The notes: generated from the sequence alone by a model not told the origin. A DNA stretch of 64,000 bases from Acanthosepion pharaonis (GCA_903632075.3 CAHIKZ030005436.1:1447501-1511500); one strand, 5' to 3'. Counted from the stretch's first letter, positions 10,881-20,139 are shown. Numbers and translations are program-made.

Positions 10881-11870
10881 AGAAAAAAATTACCACAATA
10901 CATTTTTGGAAAAGAAAAAAAACTTACAAGAAAATAAAACTTCTGCATGAAATGTCACATAAGGAGTTGATATATCGTTAAACAAATAAACCAAAACTTC
11001 TCCGTCATCATAATGATACTGAAAACATACGAAGAGTGAACTTTTTTTTAACCAGCGTCTTTCAATATGTGCGCGTTGCAAGTGAATCATCTCAGTAATT
11101 CATCGATTTATTTTGCGGCGCCATGTTTTAATTAATCTCCGTTGGGACCTAACATTCCAATTAATGTTACTTCACTAACAGCTGAAGTTAATTTTCATTC
11201 AGTTCTGTTTGGAATTATTCCATATCAAGATGCCTTTTTGTTTATGTTTTTAGATTTATTTTGTTTTTGAAAGCCAATTATTATAGGGAAAACGAGATTT
11301 CTATATTTCTTCTTTTTCAATTCCTAAGTAAGACCAATTTTTCTGTTTTAATCCTTATCGAAAACATTATCATCATTCACACTAAACGACATCCTATCTC
11401 AAACATTGAGGCTAGATAGCGCCAACTTTCTTCCGAAATCCAAACGATATCTTTGCTGTAATTAATGTAATTTCTTTCTTTTTTTTCTTTTTTTTTTTTC
11501 TAGCGGATGATTTCCGATTTTAAACGGTTGGTTAAAGAAAAAGAATGGACTTAAATGGAAATGTTAAAGGTTTTATCGTCTATATCTAGTTATTTGCAAA
11601 GCGGATAATGACAAATGTAGACTAGTTGATAATAAAATAAATTAATAAATTATATTAATAAAATCGCATTTGTAGTCAATTGATAGTCACTCTCGTTACG
11701 GTAGTATTAACTATGGAGCTGATAATGTAAGACTATTTTCGCGTGCGATTGAAGACATATAAGAGATGAGTCCATAGAGCAGTGATGTAGTTAGAGATCG
11801 TCTCCAGGAGATGTTAAGTATAAACCTCAGTATCCGAGTTTAGGTTCCATTAAGCTTAGACACTTAGGGA
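10881..11870. other. No feature recognised
   Basis: AT-rich sequence with a poly-T/CT run near 11475-11502 and simple AT motifs near 11625-11665. No coding motif or repeat partner noticed. Confidence 0.45.
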
Positions 11871-11875
11871 TTTAA

Positions 11876-12065
11876 TTAAATTAACACCACCTGTATACTG
11901 GCTCGAAAGAATATCCGCCTGAGATTATCTGGTAGATTAGATTTCAAGACGATCCAGCGTTTAGCTATGCAAATTTTCACATCTTTTTCAGTAGGATTTA
12001 TATCGCTTCCCACGTAAAAAATTTCGTGAATACAGAATATGATTTGCAAGATACTGCTGGCTTGA
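11876..12065 (-). mobile_element. LINE family B, inverted 5' part (RT C-terminal region)
   Basis: The minus-strand frame reads FYVGSDINPTEKDVKICIAK, then RWIVLKSNLPDNLRRIFFRA. These are the post-catalytic blocks (F-K-Y-L-G-S, S-T-E-x-D, R-I-A-x-A-W, L-x-x-x-F-F-R-A) of RTE/CR1-like LINE reverse transcriptases. The same block is at 42580-42680 on the plus strand. Here it is joined head to head to the downstream part of the same element on the plus strand. Confidence 0.7.
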
Positions 12066-12235
12066 AAAACAAGAACTCCCGAGGGATCTATTGTTCGGGA
12101 CACCTCACCATGGAGCAAGTCGAGTTGATCGTCCAGCAATCACCTACATTGACAGCAGATATAACACAAAATGCCTCCCTAATGGCTTTTCGACCTTGAG
12201 GTTACCGTGAGGGTTGCTGTGATAGAATATCCGAA
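12066..12235 (+). mobile_element. LINE family B, 3' part in opposite orientation
   Basis: Plus strand matches 42878-43050: agaactcccgagggatctat versus agaagtccatgcgagtgatc, then cgtccagcaatcacctacat versus cgcccagcaaccacctacat, then gcttttcgaccttga versus catccgaccttga. In the reference copy this lies downstream of the RT block. The two pieces therefore belong to one insertion whose 5' part was inverted and whose junction lost about 200 bp. Confidence 0.7.
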
Positions 12236-12306
12236 TTTAATAAAATGATACCAAATAAAATGATAGTCTATTTTCGGTATATCATTTACTAACATTGCAC
12301 GACTGA

Positions 12307-12307
<1 letters not shown>

Positions 12308-12349
<42 letters not shown>
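12308..12349. repeat. (TA)n microsatellite
   Basis: TA run. The following 290 bp hold no feature apart from a GC-richer patch at about 12505-12625 that I cannot assign. Confidence 0.95.
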
Positions 12350-12359
<10 letters not shown>

Positions 12360-12644
12360 GTCATGTTCTTTTTCATACAAGCAGCTTTATGGATTAACAT
12401 ATATCTTGTATGAATCTTTCAATCTATCTTAAATTAATGTTCTTAAATCTTGTAACTGTTCAGTTGTTTTAAACTATAATTGTTAATACAAAACGAAACT
12501 AATCTCCTTTACGCACCACAGAGTACCCTCCCTGCCTCCCATGAGAATGGCTGATGCCCAACTCCTCGAGAGCGCCTCGCTGCTTAGTCTATCCTCCCAA
12601 TCTATAAATCAACCATCTGTCCTTGCACGGAATTTAATATAATT

Positions 12645-12945
12645 TTACATTTGAAATGGCTAGAAGCCGAAAAAGATTTCGACAAGCGAGAAGTGCCATA
12701 GAAGAAACTGTTAGCATAGAACTTATGATTACATTTAGTTATTTCAAATATAAACTGATAAGATCTTGCCGCCAAACTAGTACCGCACTTAAATTCTTAA
12801 AGTTTAGGTACCCTAGATGAAAGTACATCAGACCAATTACCATAAAATATTTATAGAAATGGCACAGGGAAGGTGCGTTGAGAAAGCTGCGTTGTCTCTT
12901 ACTGAACAATTCTTCTCGAAGTTTCATGTACATTACAATCATCAT
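12645..12945 (-). mobile_element. LINE family A, C-terminal fragment
   Basis: Minus-strand frame reads LCHFYKYFMVIG and LNFKNLSAVLVWRQDLISLY, matching LCLFYKYIMVAVL and LNLRAELD at 40240-40330. It starts inside the C-terminal domain and lacks RT, the usual result of 5' truncation plus decay. The stretch gccgaaaaagatttcga at 12667 is the decayed 3' UTR side. Confidence 0.6.
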
Positions 12946-13152
12946 AAATTTAAATTTGTGTTAAATATTTTTGCCCACTTAGCATTGAAGCAAATACTTT
13001 TTGAAACAGTTTAAATATACCTTTGAAATAACAATGAAAAATAATAATTATCAATGTGTATTTATTTATACACTTTCTGTCACATCTGCAGTGGGAAGGA
13101 AGGTAAATTTAGTAAATTTATGAGTGATTTCTTTCCTTACTCATTTTAATAA

Positions 13153-13683
13153 TCTATACATATAAAATATTTGTGTACATTTAGACAAAATTATTTCCGA
13201 TCAAACTAAACCGTTTAATTTATCAGTTCCTTTACCCCAACTTTTTTTATTGCAGTCTTATTTGTTCAAGCCTTTCATGTGAGTGCTCAAATACCTTCGT
13301 CCATTAAGTTATCGTCTTGCTTCAATTTGGTCTTGAAATAGGCTTTGTCTCCATTTTTGTTGTTCTGTTGTTAGTTTTCCTCTTCCAAGAGATATTTCCA
13401 TTTCATTGTTATATTAAACAGCAAATCTTTAGCATGAAAAGATATTGAGCAAAATGTTATTTATATAATATCAGGTGTAATCAATGAATCATAAATACTA
13501 TTGAACGTCTAAAAAGGGAATGGATTAATTAAACAGTTCATTGGTCTCTGTATTGGTGTGTGGAATTATTTATCGCTTTTCTGTCGAATCTCAATATATT
13601 GTTTCAAGATATAAGTTTTATTGCATTTCACTATTAAAATTTTCTAACAAATGTCGACATTTTTAACAGCACGGGTACACTAG
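13153..13683 (+). mobile_element. Short non-autonomous Helitron candidate
   Basis: Starts TCTATACATATAAAA after an A (13152) and ends gcacgggtacaCTAG before a T (13684). This fits Helitron rules: 5' TC, 3' CTRR, insertion between A and T, no target-site duplication, no terminal inverted repeats. The 531 bp interior has no open frame. The 3' hairpin is short and damaged, so the call rests mainly on the termini. Confidence 0.5.
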
Positions 13684-13997
13684 TATTTGTTAATTATACA
13701 TTCACTACAAATAAACATTTGTTGCGAATGTGTTATTAAATTATTAAATTTATTCTAGAAATTTATATGTAATTTTGAGAATTTTTTACTTCATATTACT
13801 TTTAGAATTTGTAGAGAAATATTTATGCAGTATGAACATTTTGAAGTATTTGCCCTTTTCTATGGCTAATTATCCATACAATAGCCATTTTCTGTTTCCT
13901 ATCGAATGACATTTCTCCATTGATATTCAGTAGCATAAAATAACTGAAAGAAATATCAGCTACAACAAAATTTAAAATTCTATGTTCAATAAGAAAA
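13684..13997. other. No feature recognised
   Basis: AT-rich; the 74-residue minus-strand frame at 13823-14047 has no motif and runs into the direct repeat. Confidence 0.4.
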
Positions 13998-14185
13998 TAT
14001 TTTACATAGAATTTTTGCAACACGCTAACGTGTGTTGAGATTCTCACAATTTAGTATTGTCGAATTTATCGCTAACATTTTTGTCGAGATTTACAAACTC
14101 TACGTTTCGTTCAAATTCGCAAACCAATCGAAAAAATTTAAATAAGCTGATTTGTTTGGAAAAATACTTTGACAAAAAACCTTAC
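13998..14185 (+). repeat. Direct repeat copy 1 (~190 bp)
   Basis: Shares tttttgcaacacgctaac, tttttgtcgagatttacaaa, ttcgcaaacca and ataagctga with 14756-14945. It starts with a near-palindromic hairpin (aacacgctaacgtgtgtt). The copies are about 760 bp apart. Element class unknown. Confidence 0.75.
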
Positions 14186-14629
14186 TTTACGGTTTAATAA
14201 TTTTTTTTTAATTTAATTTTTTCAATCCAAAGAGATAGATTGTTCTCCTTACACTTTCCATGTTTTAGAGGATAAGTCGTGTCAGTTCTCACTGCTCATA
14301 CTCCCATTTACGTTGCTTGTCCGTTTCTTCTACTGAACAAGTGTATATGATTTTTGCAACACTATCAGGTACAGAGCTCCCACACAAATGGCCAATTTCA
14401 TCTACAACTGGGAATTTTTTGACAAGTAAATTTGGCCTCAGTCAAGCGCTGGCATTATTTCTATAGATTTTACGATATGACACATACTGGAGAGTGTGTC
14501 AGACCTAAAAGAAGCTCTTATTACGTTGTGGTACAATCTGAGCGTAGTGATGTTGTGTTGAAAAAGTAGTTATTTCAGTTGAGATGAGATTTAGGGTTAT
14601 AGAGAAATCATACATTAGCCATTTTGAAT

Positions 14630-14630
14630 T

Positions 14631-14671
<41 letters not shown>
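14630..14671. repeat. (CA)n(TA)n compound microsatellite
   Basis: Lies between the two direct repeats. Confidence 0.95.
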
Positions 14672-14755
14672 AAACTTTGTGAGGGAATATAAAAATCAGC
14701 CTGTAAAAATTAATTAACTTAAACGTAAAATATTTTATTTCAATAACTAAGATTT

Positions 14756-14945
14756 TTTTTGCAACATGCTAACACGCGTTGAAATTCTCACAATATTTAG
14801 CATTGTTGAAGTTATAGCCAACATTTTTGTCGAGATTTACAAACTTTTCGTGTTTTTCAATTTCGCAAACCAGTTCATTAAATTTGAATAAGCTGAGTTT
14901 TTGGGAAAAATAATTTGACAAAAAAGCCTACTTCGTGGTTTTTAC
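14756..14945 (+). repeat. Direct repeat copy 2 (~190 bp)
   Basis: Second copy of 13998-14185; the terminal hairpin is again present (caacatgctaacacgcgttg). About 80-85% alike by eye. Confidence 0.75.
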
Positions 14946-15700
14946 GCGCCCTAACTGTACTTTGTACCCCCTTACCTGTCTGCACTTCTCTGCAAGATTT
15001 AGTTTCGATCGGTTAATTTTATGTAGATTCCGTCAGAAATATTTGCAAAAGCTAAATATAAATAAAGACGTAAAATCGTAGCGATAATGTAAGTGGTAGA
15101 CGTTAAGCAAAACTGAAAACTTGTCGACATATAATGATTTAAAATTCGACGGGTGTAGAGATATAACTGTGATTCTTCAGATTGTTTTATATAACTATAT
15201 ACAGAATCATTAGAGTAAATAAAAAATCGGTATTTTTCTTTATTAAATGCTAACCAAACAGCACGGTTTACAAAAATAGTTCATAATAATAATACTACTA
15301 ATAAAGGACATTTACCTCCCAGATATCACTATTTCTTGAGAAGATGAAGTATGCTTCGTCGCGTTATTCGGGGTAGATTTTATGCTAGTTCATCTTCAAC
15401 CAGGAATGAATTCTAAAATGGAACAATCTTCTCTGCTTCAAGCAATTATCGTGGGAGTTAAGAAACCACGTCAACCGATGCAATGTGGCCTTCTTACCTT
15501 GGGGCTGTCTTTCAAAGTAATCTTTGACACGTATAAAATTATTGACTACATTCACATGGATTTGTCCGGAAGCTCCATATAACATTTCCCGAAAACTTAC
15601 GAACGACATTTTACATCGCATATTTTGCCAGAATGTTTGTTTAGTTTATTTGTAGATATCTTCCAATATTACCGAAAAGAAAACGCTCGAAATACGAGCA
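14946..15700. other. No gene seen
   Basis: Overlapping sense/antisense frames at 15382-15621 have no motif. A slightly GC-richer patch at 15345-15560 is unassigned. Confidence 0.45.
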
Positions 15701-15711
15701 CAATGCGCACG

Positions 15712-15779
15712 CGCACAGAGAGAGAGAGAGACAGACAGACATAGAGGGAGACACACACATGAACACACACACACATATG

Positions 15780-15844
<65 letters not shown>
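15712..15844. repeat. (AG)n(CA)n(TA)n compound microsatellite
   Basis: Purine, CA and long TA runs in sequence. Confidence 0.95.
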
Positions 15845-15847
<3 letters not shown>

Positions 15848-15869
15848 TGCAAAAAAAAATCATAAATTA

Positions 15870-15985
15870 TATCTGTAAAAGTACGATATGAATAAAGACA
15901 AAAGAAAAACTTAAACTACGCGTTTCGTCCGCCGAGGGAGTTTATTAAAGCAAATGTAAGGATTTTATTTCGTGACAAGTATTTA
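15870..15985 (+). repeat. Fold-back arm 1, PLE-terminal-repeat-like
   Basis: The text aaatgtaaggattttatttc plus gacaagtattt is the reverse complement of 16440-16490. On its minus strand a decayed hammerhead-like order is visible: CTCC..GGAC stem II and then GAAACGCG (15918-15945). The partner arm reads CTTGATAAAGACGACGAAAAGCG. A SINE occupies the space between the arms. Confidence 0.5.
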
Positions 15986-16345
15986 TATCAGTCAGTCAGT
16001 TAAGTGTCATGCATAATGCACGCTTGGGCGATCATGTATCTTTCGATACATGACTGACGAGCCAGATTTATTCCCCGCAGTAAGTTGCCATTTTTTCTGC
16101 TGGAGCCTGATTACCAACCAAGGCTAAGAAACTAATTCTGTCCTGCTATTCAACCTATAGCTGGAGGAGAAGAGATAGATTCATACCGTTCTCAAGGGTA
16201 TTTGTGCGTAAGTAAATCTAACTTGACTGTAATTCGAACTTGACTCTTACTACGCCCCATCGCCACAAATATACAAGACCAAAAATCAATCACAAACCCT
16301 CCACTCACTTTCGTTTATTCGGCATTAGAGTGTATCACTTCACGT
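15986..16345 (-). mobile_element. tRNA-headed SINE (family S1)
   Basis: Minus-strand SINE. Its 3' tail appears first on the plus strand (cagtcagttaagtgtcatgc, cgatcatgtatctttcgata), then the body (ccaaggctaagaa, gtcctgctattcaacctata, ctggaggagaagagatagat). The tRNA-like head follows, with a B-box remnant (taattcgaacttgactct). Same family as 23592-23860, 35570-35830, 43330-43625 and 46326-46618. Tail, body order and length (about 300 bp) agree among copies. Confidence 0.7.
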
Positions 16346-16439
16346 CCATGAACTTACATGACATTTCAGCTAACCCGATATCTATACATGTACACCCATA
16401 TACGAAAAAAATTTGAAAAACTCAATAACATTCTGCTCT

Positions 16440-16530
16440 TGTATACAAATACGTGTCGCAAAATAAAATCCTTACATTTGACTTGATAAAGACGACGAAA
16501 AGCGTTTTCCTTTTGTCGTTTTTCATATAT
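16440..16530 (-). repeat. Fold-back arm 2, PLE-terminal-repeat-like
   Basis: Inverted partner of 15870-15985 (acgtgtcgcaaaataaaatc, cttacatttgacttgat). Plus strand reads CTTGATAAAGACGACGAAAAG, like a damaged CTGATGA-stem II-GAAA hammerhead order. It abuts a CA/TA microsatellite. Confidence 0.5.
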
Positions 16531-16536
16531 ACATAT

Positions 16537-16560
16537 ACATACACACACACACACACACAC

Positions 16561-16592
<32 letters not shown>
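16537..16592. repeat. (CA)n(TA)n compound microsatellite
   Basis: CA run then TA run directly before the palindromic ribozyme element. Confidence 0.95.
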
Positions 16593-16593
<1 letters not shown>

Positions 16594-16665
16594 TATTACG
16601 AGGATTTGATAATTATATTTGATTAATTCATTGAGTCTGAAAGAAACCTCAACAGAATGCAGAAA

Positions 16666-16712
16666 GCACTGGACGGCCGTTTCGTCCTATATTTGGGACT
16701 CATCAGCAGTGC
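16666..16712 (-). ncRNA. Hammerhead ribozyme, type I with short stem III (minus strand)
   Basis: The reverse complement of 16931-16977, identical over all 47 positions by eye. It contains stem I GCACTG/CAGTGC, core CTGATGA, stem II GTCC/GGAC, GAAA, a two-pair stem III closed by GGCC, and the cleavage triplet GTC. Predicted cleavage falls between 16672 and 16671 on the plus numbering. Confidence 0.85.
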
Positions 16713-16930
16713 GCATCCACTACCGAGAATTGAAACCCTGACAGTTAGATTACCAAGCCACCGTCATATCAACTGTCCCAATGGGCCTCGGTGACGAAGA
16801 GATAGCAAATCAGACTCAGTATAGCGCCGCTTGCTCACATATTCCGTGCTGGAATGGCCCACTGGAACAGTTGGTATGATGTTTGCTTGACAATCTAACT
16901 GTCAGGGTTTCAATTCTCGGTAGTGGATGC

Positions 16931-16977
16931 GCACTGCTGATGAGTCCCAAATATAGGACGAAACGGCCGTCCAGTGC
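16931..16977 (+). ncRNA. Hammerhead ribozyme, type I with short stem III (plus strand)
   Basis: Every conserved part is present and correctly spaced. Stem I 5' strand is GCACTG (16931-16936), then CTGATGA (16937-16943). Stem II is GTCC/GGAC with loop CAAATATA (16944-16959). GAAA follows (16960-16963), then a minimal stem III (A-C with G-T, loop GGCC), the triplet GTC with cleavage after C16971, and stem I 3' strand CAGTGC (16972-16977). Beyond an internal bulge, ATGC (16927-16930) can pair with GCAT (16983-16986), extending stem I. The core resembles hammerheads known from Schistosoma satellites and from PLE terminal repeats. Self-cleavage is inferred, not shown. Confidence 0.88.
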
Positions 16978-17037
16978 TTTCTGCATTCTGTTGAGGTTTC
17001 TATCAGACTCGATGAATTAATTAAATATATATGTATA

Positions 17038-17190
17038 TATGGTGAACTCTATCGTCGTTTTCGACGTATGAGTGTCTTTCAGTTCAGTTTGTTTCGTATG
17101 AGACAACAATCCTGCACGGGATTTGCGAACAAGCCCATGCTGAAGGGTTGACAGTCATATGGGCAGATGTATTAGCCTGAGATTTAATGT
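17038..17190 (-). repeat. Tail fragment related to long SINE family S2
   Basis: The text gtgaactctatcgtcgtttt then cgacgtatgagtgtc resembles the tail of the long SINEs at 56215 and 59457 (ggactctcccgtcgtattcg, acgtatgagggtc). The remainder to 17190 is not matched. Confidence 0.4.
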
Positions 17191-17269
17191 TGGTTCTTAA
17201 CTTTCTCCCATGGCTGAGATGATTTTTTCAAAATTAATTATACTTCGGTAGCAGGTGTTTTTTTTTTCC

Positions 17270-17600
17270 AGTTTGTTCGTTTTTCAACAGCATGTTCGAA
17301 TTCCTCTGTAGGGATGTTTGCAGCATTTAAATTGTATTTAAGTTTGTCCTTGAAACGTAACAAAGATAACCTAGATTAAGGTTACCACGAAAAAAAGAAA
17401 AACGTTGGCTATACATGAGGAATTTCGGCCTCCAATCATCACTCATTCTGAAGACATGACAAGCCCATCTGAACTGTGATTGCATCAGAAAGGATTCAAT
17501 ACCACCGACGCCACATTTGATGAAATGCCATAAGTGACAAGGACACCAAGACATGTTTGATGGACAGCACTAACCCGTTCATTAAAGTTTCCAGCAAGGA
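17270..17600 (-). mobile_element. RTE/CR1-like LINE C-terminal fragment (family C)
   Basis: Minus-strand frame reads VGGIESFLMQSQFRWACHVF, then RMSDDWRPKFLMYSQ. This is the L-R-W-x-G-H-V-x-R-M-x-D-x-R-x-P-K block C-terminal to the RT in many LINE ORF2 proteins. Further on, LQTSLQRNSNMLLKN is a trace of the following region. Same block order as at 55480-55560. Several stops; RT part absent. Confidence 0.65.
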
Positions 17601-17801
17601 AAATTTGTCTGTATGTGGAGGTGTAATGGGGAAAAATGAACTAAAATAAATGTGAAAGGGAGGGAGAAAAATTATAAATTTATCCAGGTTCGTATCGCCC
17701 TAAAACTGACGGTCAGCGTTCTTATCTTTTTAAGATATTACAAAGCTCTTCACTTTTAACTTGTATGATTTTGAAAAATATTTCAGTGTTTGTTTATTTC
17801 G

Positions 17802-17802
<1 letters not shown>

Positions 17803-17866
<64 letters not shown>
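17803..17866. repeat. (TA)n microsatellite
   Basis: Long TA run. The 200 bp before it hold nothing recognised. Confidence 0.97.
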
Positions 17867-17870
<4 letters not shown>

Positions 17871-17893
17871 TGAACATAGAAGTCAACACTTGG
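17867..17893 (+). repeat. Terminal scrap of the 58.8 kb fold-back family
   Basis: The string gtgaacatagaagtcaacac, then ttgg, matches the outer arm of the fold-back at 58776-58891. It sits sandwiched between two TA-rich microsatellites. Confidence 0.5.
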
Positions 17894-17947
<54 letters not shown>

Positions 17948-17948
17948 T
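17894..17948. repeat. (TA)n(TG)n compound microsatellite
   Basis: TA run then TG run. No feature from 17949 to 18254. Confidence 0.97.
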
Positions 17949-18254
17949 AAAATAATTATATTGTCAACATTCCTTTATTTAATATTTGCAGGAAAGGTAA
18001 TCTAATCGCCAATTTAAAAAAAAAATTCGCGAAAGAGAGAAAAATGCTTGCAGTATAGTCATAGTTACTGTCCTCGTCCAGGTTTTATCAATAGATACTT
18101 TGTTTAGTGTTTGAGGGTAACGATTAGTTCACTCCTTTTATTTAATATGTTATGATTACCTATTGTTTAAAATATAATCCCTGGCTATGAACATTGTTAT
18201 CAATCATGGCCTGTATCTCACCAACAAATTCGGGATTTTTTTTTTCTTATCAGA

Positions 18255-18559
18255 ATGATCAGAATGAGTTTTCAGCTGCCGTACATTCGTAATCACCATT
18301 ACATTCACCCAACTCATTCCGAATTCTCTGTACTCTCCTCTCTGAAATGTTCATATTGGATCTTCCGGCGTGAATGCCAAGCAGTACAGCTTGCCCTTTT
18401 CAAATTTCTGGCTGAGTGAATTGCGTCATCGTGCTCTTTTATTCACAGACGCTGCTGAACTGCCCCTACTATTCTGTGCAATAGACAAAATTAAAAAAAA
18501 ACAAACACTGCGCATGCGTAAAATTAAAAATATAAAAGGGTGACAACATACACAACGCA

Positions 18560-18562
<3 letters not shown>
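18255..18562 (-). mobile_element. 5' end of a mariner-type element (same family as 62 kb)
   Basis: Shares cgtaatcaccatta, then tgagtgaattgcgtcat, then cactgcgcatgcgt and aaaaatataaaa with 62370-62580. The minus-strand outer end reads ggtgcgttgtgtatgttgtc, comparable to ggtgcaatgggtaaattgtc in the 62 kb copy. It should therefore be the terminal repeat and the start of the transposase frame. The rest of the transposase is absent; TA microsatellite borders the end. Confidence 0.6.

Positions 18563-18622
<60 letters not shown>
18562..18622. repeat. (TA)n microsatellite
   Basis: Long TA run adjoining the mariner end. Confidence 0.97.
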
Positions 18623-18624
<2 letters not shown>

Positions 18625-18781
18625 CATTTAGCGTCCTCCAAAGTTTACTTTTCCTTAAGCTTAAGTTTACCTTTTCTGTAAGCTTTAAATAATACGTGAG
18701 CTTTCTCAAATGCAGAATTTGAAAGCATGAAAATATTTTCCTCCACATTACAAGTTACGAAACAAAATCGCCACATTTACC

Positions 18782-18842
18782 GTTGTAAAATTCCTCAAGG
18801 AACGAAAACGCGTTGGTATAAAAATATTTTCCTTTTGTCGTT

Positions 18843-18874
<32 letters not shown>
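18782..18874 (+). repeat. Ribozyme-like relic followed by (TA)n
   Basis: Contains a perfect hairpin TTCC-TCAA-GGAA followed by CGAAAACGCGTTGG (18791-18816). This is the stem II / GAAA order of a hammerhead, but the CTGATGA box is destroyed (GTAAAAT). It then runs into tattttccttttgtcgtttc, as at 16508, and a TA run from 18848. A decayed member of the fold-back/PLE terminal repeat set. Confidence 0.35.
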
Positions 18875-18879
<5 letters not shown>

Positions 18880-19188
18880 TACATCCACGGACAAAAATAA
18901 TGTTTTAATGTATATATGCATATGACGAGGGGAATATGAAAGCGGAAACGTTGTTTATAAATATGCATAGATAAGAAACGCTGAAAATGTTGGTACGTTG
19001 AATTTTAAATTTAATTTTCTTCAACTTTGTCATTAATATGCCTAAGATAGTTATAAAATTTATATACCATATTTTCCCATGCAGCTCAGCATACGGTCTC
19101 CTATGGAGAAAGATATTTTATTTAATCTTGTTTGTTTCTTTTGCATCATAATGTTTTCTAGAATTTTGAGTATTTATTTGCAATCAAT

Positions 19189-19189
<1 letters not shown>

Positions 19190-19251
<62 letters not shown>
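19190..19251. repeat. (TA)n microsatellite
   Basis: Long TA run. Nothing assignable in 18875-19189. Confidence 0.97.
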
Positions 19252-19256
<5 letters not shown>

Positions 19257-19343
19257 TCTATTTAAGCCCTAAAGCAATCATCACACATGGTGTTTCATTC
19301 GCTTGAGGCGTAAAACCTGCAGACACCATGAACTAAATTTTCT

Positions 19344-19365
19344 GATCTATCTATCTATCTATCTA

Positions 19366-19422
<57 letters not shown>
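19344..19422. repeat. (TCTA)n(TA)n microsatellite
   Basis: Tetranucleotide run merging into a TA run. Nothing else is seen to 19740. Confidence 0.97.
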
Positions 19423-19425
<3 letters not shown>

Positions 19426-19742
19426 GTTATTAGATAATTTTTGCATATAAATTCCATTTGAAAATAAATATGCTTTCCAAAGAAATAGGTTTTGTTTTTT
19501 GTGCCTCGCTTACTTTCCTTGCAGTACATCAACATTTCCAGAAATGCGAAAGGGAGGTTTCAATGCTGTCAGTTTTCAGCCAAATATTTCGGCATAGAAA
19601 TATTTCTTAGCAACTGAAATTCTGCTGAATAGTTTTCCAATTCCTCATCAAATGTAATTTTTCTACAACAAAACCTAATTACATTGTTTCGATGAATATT
19701 TCAAGGAGGGCTGACTTTTAAAATAGAATCCACATTTCGAAA

Positions 19743-19768
19743 GTCTCTCTCTCTCTCTCTCTCTCTGT
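19743..19768. repeat. (CT)n microsatellite
   Basis: Short CT run directly before a ribozyme-like relic. Confidence 0.95.
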
Positions 19769-19794
19769 TTATATATTTAATACTCACACACAGA

Positions 19795-19870
19795 CATACC
19801 TGATGACTGCGTATAGCATGAAACTGTCGCCTCTTAGTGTTGACTTCAATGGTCACTATGCCAGATGTTG
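19795..19870 (+). ncRNA. Hammerhead-like relic (58.8 kb family)
   Basis: CTGATGA (19800-19806), a 3-pair stem II (TGC/GCA), GAAAC and GTC (19820-19828) are in the right order. Stem III has shrunk to two pairs around one base and stem I does not pair. The flanking text (atagcatgaaactgtcgcct, agtgttgacttcaatg) is shared with 58800-58890. Decayed. Confidence 0.4.
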
Positions 19871-19947
19871 GACTTTGAATTTTTGTCATCAGATGTTCGA
19901 ACAGTTTTCCCCGCGTAATAATTCAATAATTCAATAATTTTCAATAC

Positions 19948-19950
<3 letters not shown>

Positions 19951-19986
<36 letters not shown>
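19951..19986. repeat. (TA)n microsatellite
   Basis: TA run directly left of a hammerhead candidate. Confidence 0.95.
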
Positions 19987-19989
<3 letters not shown>

Positions 19990-20021
19990 ATTTAAAAAAA
20001 AGACCACTTTAAGGTACCATT

Positions 20022-20076
20022 ACAATAATTTATTTCACCAACATCCTTTTGAAGGACTCGGATCATCAGGTAACAC
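20022..20076 (-). ncRNA. Hammerhead ribozyme candidate
   Basis: Minus-strand order is stem I GTGTTAC, CTGATGA (20069-20063), a 26-nt stem II arm, GAAA (20036-20033), a 3-pair stem III (ATA/TAT with loop AAT), and T at the cleavage position. Then GTAATGG pairs with the 5' strand (four Watson-Crick and two wobble pairs). Stem II has an inner perfect hairpin (TCCTT/AAGGA), but the pair closing the core is T-T. The motif may be active or slightly decayed. Its flank (agaccactttaaggtaccat) recurs in part at 22725-22742. Confidence 0.55.
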
Positions 20077-20094
20077 TTCCAACAACGAAATGAA

Positions 20095-20096
<2 letters not shown>

Positions 20097-20135
<39 letters not shown>
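20097..20135. repeat. (TA)n microsatellite
   Basis: TA run to the right of the hammerhead candidate. Confidence 0.95.

Positions 20136-20139
<4 letters not shown>

Larger units (their letters stand above)
16612..17032. mobile_element. Fold-back element with paired hammerhead ribozymes
   Basis: Two arms of about 175 bp (16612-16790 and 16855-17032) are reverse complements with few mismatches. Examples are cctcaacagaatgcagaaag at 16648-16667 and its complement at 16976-16995, and the pair around gaaaccctgacagttagatt. The central 60 bp are unpaired. Each arm carries one complete hammerhead ribozyme, so both transcripts of the locus would contain one. This fits a pair of PLE-type terminal repeats in inverted orientation with the coding part lost, or a non-autonomous retrozyme-like element. 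No open frame is present. Confidence 0.8.
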
